Positions 29,989-38,401 of a stretch of 64,000 bases of DNA are shown here, one piece after another. The stretch spans positions 750,501 through 814,500 of the forward strand of contig NZ_CP090349.1 of the NCBI RefSeq assembly GCF_021398735.1. Direction: 5' to 3'. Both the position numbers and the translations under genes were made by a program. Each line of letters opens with the position of its first letter. Within the stretch, counting starts at the first letter, position 1. The notes beneath the pieces were generated by a model. It made no database searches, was not told the origin of the DNA, and saw only the letters and a list, made by a program, of their open reading frames with translations. The DNA is from Methylobacterium oryzae (lineage in GTDB: Bacteria > Pseudomonadota > Alphaproteobacteria > Rhizobiales > Beijerinckiaceae).

Positions 29989-30972
29989 ATGGCCCGCCGC
30001 CTGACCCTCGCCGTCGAGCGCTTCCCGATCGCCGGCGCCTTCACGATCTCCCGCGGCAGCCGCACCGAGATCGCCGTCGTAGTGGCGACGATCGCGGACG
30101 GCGACGCGGTCGGGCGCGGCGAGTGCGTGCCCTATCCGCGCTACGGGGAGAGCGTCGAGAGCGTCAGCGCCCTGATCGAGGGCCAGGCGGAGGCGATCGC
30201 GGCCGGGATCGGGCGGGACGCGCTCATGACCCGCATGAAGGCGGGCGCCGCGCGCAACGCCCTCGATTGCGCGCTGTTCGACCTCGAGGCGAAGCGGCAG
30301 GGCCGTCCCGCCTGGGAGATCGCGGGTCTCGCCGAGCCCCGGCCGGCCATCACCGCCTACACGCTGAGCCTCGGCACGCCGGAGAGCATGGCGGAGGCCG
30401 CCCGCAAGGCCGCCCACCGGCCGCTGCTCAAGGTCAAGCTCGGCGGGGACGGCGATCCGGAGCGCATCGCCGCGGTGCGGGCCGGCGCGCCGGAATCGCG
30501 GCTGATCGTCGACGCCAACGAGGCGTGGCGGCCCGAGAACGTGGAGGCCAACCTCGCGGCCTGCCTGCGAGCGGGCGTCGCGCTGATCGAGCAGCCGCTG
30601 CCGGCCGACGCCGACGCCCTGCTCGCCGAGATCCCCCACCCGGTGCCGGTCTGCGCCGACGAGAGCCTTCACGACCGCGCCGGCCTCGACGCGCTGGCCG
30701 GGCGCTACGACGCGATCAACATCAAGCTCGACAAGACCGGCGGCCTGACCGAGGCGGTGCTCCTCGCCCGCGAGGCGCGGGCCCGGGGGCTCTCGATCAT
30801 GGTCGGCTGCATGCTCGGCACCTCGCTGGGCATGGCGCCGGCGGCCCTGCTCGCCAACGACGCGGAGTTCGTCGACCTCGACGGGCCGTTGCTGCTGGCC
30901 CGGGACCGTGACCCGCCGCTGCGCTACGAGGGCAGCCTGATGCACCCGCCGATGCCGGACCTCTGGGGCTAG
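29989..30972 (+). CDS. dgcA: DgcA-type N-acetyl-D-glutamate racemase (enolase superfamily)
   Basis: A 327-residue enolase-superfamily enzyme of the dipeptide-epimerase branch. It shows the KVKLGG catalytic lysine pair, IVDANEAW and IEQPLPADA metal ligands, CADES, the second catalytic lysine in NIKLDKTGG, and GCMLGTSLGMAPA. In the DgcN-DgcA pathway it converts N-acetyl-D-glutamate to the L form. On sequence alone an L-Ala-D/L-Glu dipeptide epimerase is also possible; the DUF1611 neighbour favours DgcA. Start ATG has GGAGA nine bases upstream. Confidence 0.8.
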   Translation: MARRLTLAVERFPIAGAFTISRGSRTEIAVVVATIADGDAVGRGECVPYPRYGESVESVSALIEGQAEAIAAGIGRDALMTRMKAGAARNALDCALFDLEAKRQGRPAWEIAGLAEPRPAITAYTLSLGTPESMAEAARKAAHRPLLKVKLGGDGDPERIAAVRAGAPESRLIVDANEAWRPENVEANLAACLRAGVALIEQPLPADADALLAEIPHPVPVCADESLHDRAGLDALAGRYDAINIKLDKTGGLTEAVLLAREARARGLSIMVGCMLGTSLGMAPAALLANDAEFVDLDGPLLLARDRDPPLRYEGSLMHPPMPDLWG

Positions 30973-31251
30973 GGCCCGCGGCGGGGCGGTTGTCGTCCGC
31001 GGTCCCGAGAGGGTCCCGCGCGATGTCCCGGAGGCGCCACCCTGTGGAGATCCCGGGTGCGGAGGATAGGGATCGCCCCGCCTGTCACCGGCAGGGCCTC
31101 ACAAAGGGTTTGGGATTAGGTATACCAGAAGGCTTGCCTTCCGCTCGCCCGGCTGCCATCCATCGCACGTGCGCTTGGGGCCGTGGCGTGGACGCGCTGT
31201 TCCCAGCAGCCAGACAACACACAGCAAGTCTCAATGCTGGGGAGGACCGAC

Positions 31252-32301
31252 GTGGCCAAGAACATCCTGATCCTGGGGGCCTCCTACGGCTCGCTCCTGG
31301 GCACCAAGCTCCTAATGGCCGGTCACAACGTGACCCTGGTGTGCCGGCGGAAGACCGCGGACCTGATCAACCGCGAGGGGACCGAGGTCCGCATCAAGCT
31401 GCGCGACGAGAAGGAGCACCGCGCGATTCACTCGCGCGATCTGCCCGGCAAGGTCGACGCGATGCCGCCGGAGGACGTCGACGTGTCGCGCTACGACCTC
31501 GTCGGCCTCGCCATGCAGGAGCCGCAGTACAACAACCACACGATCCGCGTCCTCATGATCAAGATCGCGGCGGCGAAGCTGCCGTGCCTGTCGATCATGA
31601 ACATGCCGCCGCTGCCCTACCTCAAGCGGATCCCGGCGCTCGCCGCCATGGACCTCGAGGACGCCTACACCAATGCCGGCGTGTGGGACCGGTTCGAGCC
31701 GGGTCTGGTGTCGCTCTGCTCCCCCGATCCGCAGGCCTTCCGGCCGCCGGAGGAGGAGGCGAACGTCCTCCACGTCGGCCTGCCGACGAACTTCAAGGCC
31801 GCGACCTTCGCGGACGAGGCCCATAACCGGCTGCTCCGGGAGCTGGAGGCCGACATCGACGCCGTGCGCCTCGACGGGCACGACGTGCCGGTGAAGCTCA
31901 AGGTGTTCGACTCGCTGTTCGTGCCGCTGGCCAAGTGGTCGATGCTGCTCACCGGCAATTACCGCTGCATCACCCCGGGCGAGCCGCAATCCATCCACGA
32001 CGCCGTCCACGGCGACCTGGCGCGCTCGCGGGCGATCTACGACCACGTCGACGGTATCGCCCGGAAGCTCGGCGCCGACCCGGCCGATCAGGTGCCGTTC
32101 GAGAAGTACGCCAAGGCCGCCGAGAGCCTGCTGAAGCCGTCCTCGGCCGCGCGGGCCGTGGCGAACGGCGCGCCCTACATCGAGCGGGTCGACCTGCTGG
32201 TGAAGCTCATCTCGCACCAGCTCGGCGAGCCGAACGCCGAGATCGACCGCACCGTCGAGACCGTCGACCGCAAGCTCGACGAGCGCATCATCGAGGGCTG
32301 A
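31252..32301 (+). CDS. Ketopantoate-reductase-like NAD(P)-binding protein, function unknown
   Basis: A 349-residue protein. The N-terminus NILILGASYGSLLGTKLLMAGHNV-type Rossmann motif (GxSxGxxLG form) and VTLVCRRK resemble the ApbA/PanE N-terminal domain. The rest lacks a clear PanE C-terminal domain; KLKVFDSLFVPLAKWSML and LLVKLISHQLGEPNAEIDRTVE are of no family I recognise. The GTG at 31252 is chosen because GGGGAGGA lies five bases upstream; ATGs at 31183 and 31234 have none. It follows dgcA by 280 bases and has its own probable promoter (AT-rich stretch near 31100-31130). A role as a substrate-specific 2-oxoacid or opine-type reductase is a guess. Confidence 0.7.
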   Translation: MAKNILILGASYGSLLGTKLLMAGHNVTLVCRRKTADLINREGTEVRIKLRDEKEHRAIHSRDLPGKVDAMPPEDVDVSRYDLVGLAMQEPQYNNHTIRVLMIKIAAAKLPCLSIMNMPPLPYLKRIPALAAMDLEDAYTNAGVWDRFEPGLVSLCSPDPQAFRPPEEEANVLHVGLPTNFKAATFADEAHNRLLRELEADIDAVRLDGHDVPVKLKVFDSLFVPLAKWSMLLTGNYRCITPGEPQSIHDAVHGDLARSRAIYDHVDGIARKLGADPADQVPFEKYAKAAESLLKPSSAARAVANGAPYIERVDLLVKLISHQLGEPNAEIDRTVETVDRKLDERIIEG

Positions 32302-32324
32302 CGGGCGCTGCCCTCGCTTCGCTC

Positions 32325-32415
32325 CGTCATCACGAGCGGAGCGAAGTGACCCGGGGCGGCGCGCCATCGGTCGGCGTGGCGCCGCTGGATTGCGTCGCTG
32401 CGCCCGCAAAGACGG
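32325..32415. repeat. Intergenic palindromic repeat, copy D
   Basis: Fourth copy, just after the reductase-like gene: left end CCGTCATCACGAGCGGAGCG then AAGTGACCCGGG, right end GATTGCGTCGCTGCGCCCGC then AAAGACGG. The left arm is the reverse complement of the right arm of copies A to C, so it may be inserted in the opposite sense. Confidence 0.7.
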
Positions 32416-32442
32416 TGGCGAGGGCTCCAACCGGAAACGGTA

Positions 32443-32781
32443 TCACTCCGCCAGATCCAGAAAATGCCGCCCCTGGCGGTCGTCGATCTCGACGATCCAG
32501 AGATCGGAATCGAACCGGATCTCCTTGGTCAGGCGCTCCTCCACGTCGAGCGGGCTGCCGCCGGTGACGATCGCGGCGAAGCGGCGGTCGCCGCTCTCCT
32601 CGGCCTCGAACAGCGCTTGCGGCGCCGGTCCGTAGAGGTCGGCGCTGCCGTCGAGCCGATCGACCTTCACGAAGATCGCGCCCGCCTCCGCGGATCCGCG
32701 CCGGCGCAGCACCGCCGGGATGCCCGCGACGTCCAGGCGCCGCAGATGGGCCGAGACCCAGAAATCGGAGCGCAGGCGCAT
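32443..32781 (-). CDS. DUF1491 protein
   Basis: A 112-residue DUF1491-family protein, an alphaproteobacterial group of unknown function. Family marks are RLRSDFWVSAHLRRLD at the N-terminus, AIFVKVDRLDGSADLYGPAPQ in the middle and LTKEIRFDSDLWIVEIDDR near the end. No signal or membrane span. The ATG at 32781 begins at the conserved segment. It ends close to repeat D. Confidence 0.85.
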   Translation of the reverse strand: MRLRSDFWVSAHLRRLDVAGIPAVLRRRGSAEAGAIFVKVDRLDGSADLYGPAPQALFEAEESGDRRFAAIVTGGSPLDVEERLTKEIRFDSDLWIVEIDDRQGRHFLDLAE

Positions 32782-33107
32782 GCGTCTGTAGCCCTGTGAA
32801 TCGCGCGGCCCGCGCCGCGGGCGGGCGATCCGGCGCGGCGGTCTGCCCCTGAAACCCGGCCGGTTGTGAGCGGCGCAAGCCCCGCCATGCGTGAAAGCGC
32901 CGGCACGGGCAAGCGCGGATGCGCGACGCCGCACCTCTAGAGCAAACGACTCAGCGCGGCGAATAATCCGTCAAAAAATCCAGTATTCTTCGGGATTAAA
33001 AAAAAACTGAACGATGTGCGGCAGCGCACATCTATAGTATTTTCTGCTGCCTAACTGAGCAAAGGGCGCCCGAATTCGCATGCCACGATGATTTGAGGAG
33101 CAATCCG
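32782..33107. other. AT-rich promoter region with hairpin
   Basis: A 326-base gap. Between 32940 and 33060 it is unusually AT-rich for this genome (AAAAAAATCC-type and A9 runs). A perfect 8-bp stem GATGTGCG / CGCACATC with loop GCAG lies at 33013-33032, about 75 bases before the next start, suggesting an operator or leader structure for the small secreted protein. Confidence 0.5.
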
Positions 33108-33398
33108 ATGCGGAGAATGACCTCGCTCGCGACGCTGATCGTCGCCTGCCTGTGCTTTGCTGTGCCGTCGGCCCACGCCCGTCCGGAGACGCTCATGGAT
33201 TTACTGGGCCACCGCGACTCCGCGTCCTGCCCGCGCTACCAGCGGACGCCGAGCGATGCCTGCAACATCGTCGTGCACCGGCCCGGCGGTAATCCCACGC
33301 AGGACATGACCGGATCGATCGGCCACGCGAAGTCCTGGCAGGCCAATGGCGGCCCGCGCTGCAAGACGATCTGCCGGTTCACCGGCACGCAGTACTGA
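33108..33398 (+). CDS. Small secreted 4-cysteine protein
   Basis: A 96-residue protein with a signal peptide (positive start, then LATLIVACLCFAVPSAHA with cleavage after AHA). The mature part of about 70 residues has four cysteines, SCPRYQ, DACNIV, RCKTIC, likely forming two disulfides, and a Gly/Asn-rich middle. No family recognised. GAGGAG lies seven bases before the ATG at 33108. The AT-rich upstream region suggests strong or regulated expression. It could be an envelope-stress or host-surface protein; that is speculation. Confidence 0.7.
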   Translation: MRRMTSLATLIVACLCFAVPSAHARPETLMDLLGHRDSASCPRYQRTPSDACNIVVHRPGGNPTQDMTGSIGHAKSWQANGGPRCKTICRFTGTQY

Positions 33399-33464
33399 GG
33401 GACGCGCTCTCACGACGACCGGCACCCGCACCGCTTCCGCGGAGCGGGCGCCGCTTCCGTCCCG

Positions 33465-34175
33465 CTAGCCGTGGCCCGCCCGCGCCATCAGCTCGCGCAG
33501 GGTCCGGCCCGTCGCCTCTCCAGTCACCGGCAGCTTGGCGCCGCGCTCGAACTTCTCGATCGCCGCGCGGGTGCCGGGGCCCATCGCGCCGTCGGGCTTC
33601 ACCGCGTAGCCGAGCTTCGACAGCGCCTTCTGGGCGCGCAGCACCGGATCGCCGTCCTTCTCGGACTTTGCCGCCTTGGCGTCCGTCTCCTTCGCGGCCG
33701 GCTTGGCGGCCGGCCGAACCGGCGACGCCTTCGGGGTGACCGAGGCGGTGGTCTCCTCGGACCGGATCAGCTCGCCGATCGCGTCCCGGGCCGCCGGCTT
33801 GGCGGGGACCGGCGCGGCGGCGCGGTCGGCCTCGATGACCCGCACCGGATCCCGCGCGGGTTCCCGGAGGGCCTCCCTGGCGGCCGGCGCCGCCTCGCGG
33901 GGGGCGGGCGCCTTCTGGGCGAGCTTCGGCAGGATCGGCGCCGGGTGGCGCCCGGTCTGGTAGCCGAGGGCGTTGACGCAGACGAAGCCCGCCGCGCCGA
34001 GGGCGACGAGGCTGCCGAGAACGGCGCCCGGGCTGGTCCGGCAGGTGGCGCCCGTCGCCTTCAGCGCGCCGACGAGGACGGCGCGCCAGTCGCCCTGGAC
34101 CGCGGGGTGGCGCGGCGCGGCGCGGCGCGCGCGGCCGGGTTCGCCCGGTACGGTGATCTCGCGGTAGCCTGACAT
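33465..34175 (-). CDS. Membrane-anchored peptidoglycan-binding protein
   Basis: A 236-residue protein: cytoplasmic tail, one membrane span at about 50-70 (GSLVALGAAGFVCVNALGY), an Ala/Pro/Lys-rich linker, and a C-terminal PG_binding_1 domain (RAQKALSKLGYAVKPDGAMG, then ATRAAIEKFE-type GTRAAIEKFERG). It would bind cell wall in the periplasm. Two ATGs lie in tandem; the one at 34175 has AAGGAG at the better five-base spacing. It sits 26 bases after the histidine kinase stop, in the same direction, so it is likely co-transcribed. Confidence 0.78.
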   Translation of the reverse strand: MSGYREITVPGEPGRARRAAPRHPAVQGDWRAVLVGALKATGATCRTSPGAVLGSLVALGAAGFVCVNALGYQTGRHPAPILPKLAQKAPAPREAAPAAREALREPARDPVRVIEADRAAAPVPAKPAARDAIGELIRSEETTASVTPKASPVRPAAKPAAKETDAKAAKSEKDGDPVLRAQKALSKLGYAVKPDGAMGPGTRAAIEKFERGAKLPVTGEATGRTLRELMARAGHG

Positions 34176-34201
34176 CATGTCTCCTTCCGGGGATCTTCGG
34201 G

Positions 34202-36094
34202 TCAGCCGGTGCGGCGCAGGACCGGGTCGGCCGGGGCCGCGGCGAGGCCCGGCTCCGCGTCGAACAGGCCGAGCGGCAGGCGCACCACGCGGCGGGGCGC
34301 CGGGGCGCCGCGCACGGCCGTGCGGATCGGGGCCGGGCCGTGGGCGGCCGCGGGGGCCTGGCAGACGAGGGGCAAGGTGACGGTCACCACCGTCCCGGCC
34401 TGGGGCGCGCTCTCGATCAGCAGGGAGCCGCCGTGGAGGCCGACGAGGCCCTGGACCACCGACAGGCCGAGGCCGGTGCCCTCGTGCTGGCGCTTGTAGC
34501 CGCCGCTCCCGGCCTGGAAGAACGGTGTGCCGAGCTTGGGCAGGTCGTCCGCGCCGATGCCGACGCCCGTATCGGCCACGACGATGTCCAGGGTGCCGAC
34601 GCCGCGCCGCAGGGACAGGTCGATGCGGCCGCCCGCCGGGGTGAACTTCACGGCGTTCGAGATGAGGTTGATCAGCACCTGCCGGCAGGCGGCGGGATCG
34701 GCCGTGATCTCCACCGGTCCCGACGGGGCGGCGGTGACGACGACGCCGGCGGCGTCGGCCTTCAGGCGCATCATGTCGCAGCAGGCCCGGAGCAGGTCCG
34801 CGATGTCGAACGCCTCGGGGGCGCAGTCGAAGTTGCCGCTCTGGATCCGGCTCATGTCGAGCAGCGTGTTGACGACGCCGAGCAGGTGGTGGCCGGAGGC
34901 GCCGATGATGCCGGCATATTCCCGCGCCTGGACCGGTCCGAGGCTGACGGCGCCTTCGCCGGCGAGGACCTCGGAGAAGCCGATGATCGCGTTGAGCGGC
35001 GTGCGCAGCTCGTGGGTGACGTTGGCCAGGAACCGGCCCTTGATCGCGTCGGCCCGCTCGGCCTCGGCGCGGGCGCGCTCCAGCTCGACGGCGTGCCGGT
35101 GGTGCTCGGTCATGTCGCGGGTGACCGCCACGACCGCCGTGGCGGCGTCGTGCGCGCCGTGCTCGATCCGGTGGGCGCGCATCTCGGCGTAGATCAGGCT
35201 CGCGCCGTCGGCGCGGCCGGTCTCGGGCTCGACGTGCAGGCGCAGGGGCAGGGTCGCGGGCCGTCCGGTCGCGGCGACGTCGCTCACCGCCTTGAGGAAG
35301 GCCGGGCGGTCGGCGACGTGGACGCGCTCCAGCAGGCCGTGGCCGCGCAGGCGGGCCGGGTCGCTGCCCAGGAGCCGGACGGCCGAGACCGAGGCCTCCA
35401 GCACGCGGCCGTTGCGGTCGTGCCAGGTCACGAGGTCGTCGATCGCCGAGAGCAGCAGCCGGTCGCGGGCCTCGTTGTCGCGCAGTCGCTCGCGCCAGAC
35501 GCCCTCGTTGCGCATGTGCTCCAGGGCCTGGGCCGCGACGTGGCCGATCGCCGTGATGGCGAAGGCCGGCAGGGCGATCGCGGCCGAGATGTCCATGACC
35601 GGCAGGGAGCCGGCCCAGGCGCCGAGGGCCACCACGGTCAGGACGCCGAGGACCGCCATCGCGGCGGCCGCGATCGTCGCGCGGAGCGAGCCGGAGACCA
35701 GCGCCTCCAGGGGGATCGCCACGAGCCAGACCGCGGCGGGCGAGGTGACGCCGCCGGTGACGCCCGCCAGGGCGACGACGAGGCCGGTCAGGCCCGCCGA
35801 CGAGACCGCGTGGGCGACCCAGAGGGAGCCGGTGCGGGTGAGGAGGACGGCGGCGAAGACCGGCAGCAGCAGGCTCGCGATCGCCAGGACCTCGAAGCCC
35901 GACGGCACCCCGCGCCACAGCAGGTAGGGCGGCAGCCCGGCCATCATCACGGCGCCGGTCGCCAGCCGCGACACCAGGAAGCGCTGGTGGCGCGCGCGGG
36001 CGGCCGGGTTGTCGGCCGCGGATTCGTGGACGAGGCCCGCGAGCCGGTCGTCGATCAGCGACGTCAGGACAGTCTTGATGGTCAAGGTTGGCAC
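34202..36094 (-). CDS. PleC/DivJ-like sensor histidine kinase
   Basis: A roughly 630-residue hybrid-free histidine kinase. Five or six hydrophobic segments come first (about 35-175), then a PAS domain (LLLSAIDDLVTWHDRNGRVLEA onwards), HisKA with ANVTHELRTPLNAIIGF (phospho-acceptor His), and HATPase_c with NLISNAVKFTPAGG, DTGVGIG and EGTGLGLSVV. The layout and HisKA sequence resemble PleC/DivJ, the kinases that act on DivK in alphaproteobacterial cell-cycle control. The start is uncertain: GTG at 36094 (VPTLTIKT) is chosen as the first plausible one; a TTG at 36247 would add 51 unlike residues. Confidence 0.85.
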   Translation of the reverse strand: MPTLTIKTVLTSLIDDRLAGLVHESAADNPAARARHQRFLVSRLATGAVMMAGLPPYLLWRGVPSGFEVLAIASLLLPVFAAVLLTRTGSLWVAHAVSSAGLTGLVVALAGVTGGVTSPAAVWLVAIPLEALVSGSLRATIAAAAMAVLGVLTVVALGAWAGSLPVMDISAAIALPAFAITAIGHVAAQALEHMRNEGVWRERLRDNEARDRLLLSAIDDLVTWHDRNGRVLEASVSAVRLLGSDPARLRGHGLLERVHVADRPAFLKAVSDVAATGRPATLPLRLHVEPETGRADGASLIYAEMRAHRIEHGAHDAATAVVAVTRDMTEHHRHAVELERARAEAERADAIKGRFLANVTHELRTPLNAIIGFSEVLAGEGAVSLGPVQAREYAGIIGASGHHLLGVVNTLLDMSRIQSGNFDCAPEAFDIADLLRACCDMMRLKADAAGVVVTAAPSGPVEITADPAACRQVLINLISNAVKFTPAGGRIDLSLRRGVGTLDIVVADTGVGIGADDLPKLGTPFFQAGSGGYKRQHEGTGLGLSVVQGLVGLHGGSLLIESAPQAGTVVTVTLPLVCQAPAAAHGPAPIRTAVRGAPAPRRVVRLPLGLFDAEPGLAAAPADPVLRRTG

Positions 36095-36346
36095 GCGTCG
36101 CGCTGGCTGCGTTCCCGCATCCGTCGCGCCTCCGGTTCGACTTCGAACGACTACCGGACGGTCGCAGAGCCGGCTTAAACGAGTGTTGCGGGACTTGTCC
36201 GAATGGTCGGGATGCTTTCCGCGAGGTAACCAGCCGATCGCGAACAAGCTTCATTCACCATCGTGCGGGAAAGCTCGGGTCGGTAGAGGCCCGGTTCACG
36301 AAATCCGTCGAATGCTTCGCGCGATCTCGAGCGGAGAAACCGTTCC

Positions 36347-36685
36347 ATGACCGTCCTGCTGCGCGCCGCGCTGGTGATCGGTGTGCTCTCCTACTTCGCC
36401 ATGCTTCGCACCGGAGCGGACCCGGCCGCGGAGGCCCGCAGGCTCGCCGGGGCGGTCCCGAGCGCCCAGGCGGTCGTGCCGGCCGCCCTGGAGGCGGTCC
36501 CGCCCGAGACCCGGGAGCGGGCGGTCCGCGCCGTGCTGGCCCGCGGCCTGATGGCGGAGCTGAGCCGCCGCGCCGCGGAGGCGCCCTCGAACGACACCCT
36601 GCAGGAGACGGACCGGCAGCCCGCTTGGCGGGGCGCCGATCCGGAGAGTGATCCGCAGAGCGATCCCCGGACCGGCCCGCGCTGA
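36347..36685 (+). CDS. Small signal-anchored hypothetical protein
   Basis: A 112-residue protein with a hydrophobic N-terminus (LLRAALVIGVLSYFAML) serving as signal or anchor, then an Ala-rich helical stretch and a disordered tail with an SDPQSDP-type repeat. No family recognised. A GGAG site lies nine bases upstream of the ATG. It diverges from the kinase gene and converges on the DUF2336 gene. Confidence 0.6.
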   Translation: MTVLLRAALVIGVLSYFAMLRTGADPAAEARRLAGAVPSAQAVVPAALEAVPPETRERAVRAVLARGLMAELSRRAAEAPSNDTLQETDRQPAWRGADPESDPQSDPRTGPR

Positions 36686-36696
36686 CGGCCGGCCGG

Positions 36697-37827
36697 TCAG
36701 CCCGGCTCCCCGCCGCTCGCCGTCCGGGCCCGCGCCGGCAGGGGCGGCCGCTGCGCGGCGACGCGCTCGGCGCCCTGGCGCAGCTTGGCCTCCGGGCCGT
36801 GTGCCGGCTGATGGGCCTCGCTCCGACCGCGCTCGGCGAGCGGCCGGTCGAGGATCGCGGCGATCAGGTCCCGCGAGGCCGGACGGCTCACGGTGCGGAA
36901 CAGCCGGACCAGATCGGCGACGCGCTCGGCCGAGCGCGCCACCCCCTGGTTGAGGGTCAGGAAGATGTAGACCGCCTCCTCCTCGTGCAGGCCGGCGGCC
37001 CGCAGGCCGAGGGTCAGGAGGTCGTAGCGGGTGCCCGCGTCGGCGACCACGGTCAGGAAATCGCGGGGCAGGCCGAGCCCGTCGGCCAGCGCCGCCATGA
37101 AGGCGGGAACGTCGCGAGCGGCGGACAGGCCGGTCAGGGTCTCGCCGAGGCCGCGGGGCGGCGGCGGGCAGGGGCGCAGGGCGGCGGTCGCCTCGACGGC
37201 CCGGCCGATCACCGTGCGGCGCATCGGGTCGGCGTGCAGGTACAGGGGCACGAGGTCGGCGGCCGAAACGTCGGGCCGGACCAGCAGCAGCCGGGCGAGG
37301 TCGGGGGCGGTGCGGCCGCGGTCCACGAGCCGCGACAGGGCCGCGCCCCGCAGGGTGTGGCCGAGATTGGCCGCCAGCGCGCGGTCGATCTCGGGGCGGC
37401 CCTCGCGGGAGAGTTCGTCCACCGCCTCCCGGCTCAGCCCGGCCCGGGCGGCGATGCGGGCGGCGATGTCCGACCCCTCGGCCAGGGCCGCCTCGATCAG
37501 GCGGTGGCTCAGGGTCGGGGCCAGCTCCACCACCGCATCGCGGGCACCGCCGCCGCGCAGGGCGAGCGCCTCCAGCACCGCGGGCGGCGTCTCGGGGCAG
37601 GGGGCCAGCTTGCGGGCCACGACCCGGGCCGTCTCCTCGTCCACCGTCGGGATGAGTCCGCAGGCCAGGGACTCGAAGATCTCGATCTCGGTCCGGTCCC
37701 GGGCCGCGGCCCGGACGAACAGGTCCGTCTGAACCCGGAGGATCACCGGCTTGAGATCGAGATTCTCGATGCGTGACAGTTCGAGGAGCCCGGACAGGTC
37801 CGGCGGAGCATCGACGGAAGGGGGCAT
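36697..37827 (-). CDS. DUF2336 protein
   Basis: A 376-residue DUF2336-family protein, common in Methylobacterium and rhizobia, of unknown function. It is built of repeated helical segments similar to HEAT repeats: ILRVQTDLFVRAAARDRTEIEIFESL, VARKLAPCPETPPAVLEALA, LSHRLIEAALAEGSDIAARIAARAGL. No signal peptide. The ATG at 37827 is chosen over a TTG at 37845. In relatives, DUF2336 genes often sit near signalling genes; here a histidine kinase lies 2 kb away on the same strand. Confidence 0.8.
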   Translation of the reverse strand: MPPSVDAPPDLSGLLELSRIENLDLKPVILRVQTDLFVRAAARDRTEIEIFESLACGLIPTVDEETARVVARKLAPCPETPPAVLEALALRGGGARDAVVELAPTLSHRLIEAALAEGSDIAARIAARAGLSREAVDELSREGRPEIDRALAANLGHTLRGAALSRLVDRGRTAPDLARLLLVRPDVSAADLVPLYLHADPMRRTVIGRAVEATAALRPCPPPPRGLGETLTGLSAARDVPAFMAALADGLGLPRDFLTVVADAGTRYDLLTLGLRAAGLHEEEAVYIFLTLNQGVARSAERVADLVRLFRTVSRPASRDLIAAILDRPLAERGRSEAHQPAHGPEAKLRQGAERVAAQRPPLPARARTASGGEPG

Positions 37828-37975
37828 GGAGGATCGGTTACGCAAGACTGCAGTAAGGTCACGCTAACCGCATCGACGTGAATCGACCTTTAAACCGCCT
37901 CCGCGGCGACCGTGCCGTCCTGCGCCAGGATGGCACCGGCGCGGTCCCGCCCCGGCCGGACCGTCAGCGCATCCG

Positions 37976-38332
37976 TCAGCGCGTCAGCCAGAGCACGAGG
38001 CCGAGCCCCACGGCGGCCGCGACGATGATGCCGGCGTAGAGCGGCAGGACCCAGGGCTGCCGCTGGTGCGGGTAACCCTTGGCCGCCCGCTCCGAGGGCG
38101 CCCGCTCGTTCTGCCGGGCGATCCGGACCTCCCGGGGCGTCGGCGGCGTCCCGCCGGCCTCCTCGCAGGTCCCGAGCGGGGCCGCGCCGATATCCATGTG
38201 CGGGGTCTTGTCGGCGGTGCGGCCGCTGTCGATGTCGCCCTTGAGCTGCGCGGCGGTCGGCGCCTCGGAATCCGGCGGCGGATCGCAGGGCAGGTTCGCG
38301 GGCGGTGGCGGGGTCTCGGATCGCAGCGTCAT
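37976..38332 (-). CDS. Tail-anchored small hypothetical protein
   Basis: A 118-residue protein with a long Pro-rich polar region (residues 1-90) and one C-terminal membrane span (VLPLYAGIIVAAAVGLGLVLWL), so it is tail-anchored with the polar part in the cytoplasm. Contains two cysteines (LPCDP, GTCEEAGG). No family recognised. Codon use is like its neighbours. Confidence 0.6.
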   Translation of the reverse strand: MTLRSETPPPPANLPCDPPPDSEAPTAAQLKGDIDSGRTADKTPHMDIGAAPLGTCEEAGGTPPTPREVRIARQNERAPSERAAKGYPHQRQPWVLPLYAGIIVAAAVGLGLVLWLTR

Positions 38333-38401
38333 CGGGGGGCTCCACTCTCCGGGGGTAACGCCCGGTGAGCCCCGCCGGCTTCGGCCAGGATGTCGCGGAT
38401 C

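Noticed and set aside
33465..36254. A 929-codon open frame on the minus strand as one protein
   Set aside because: Only its last 236 codons encode a real domain (peptidoglycan binding); the rest is out of frame with the histidine kinase that occupies the same DNA.
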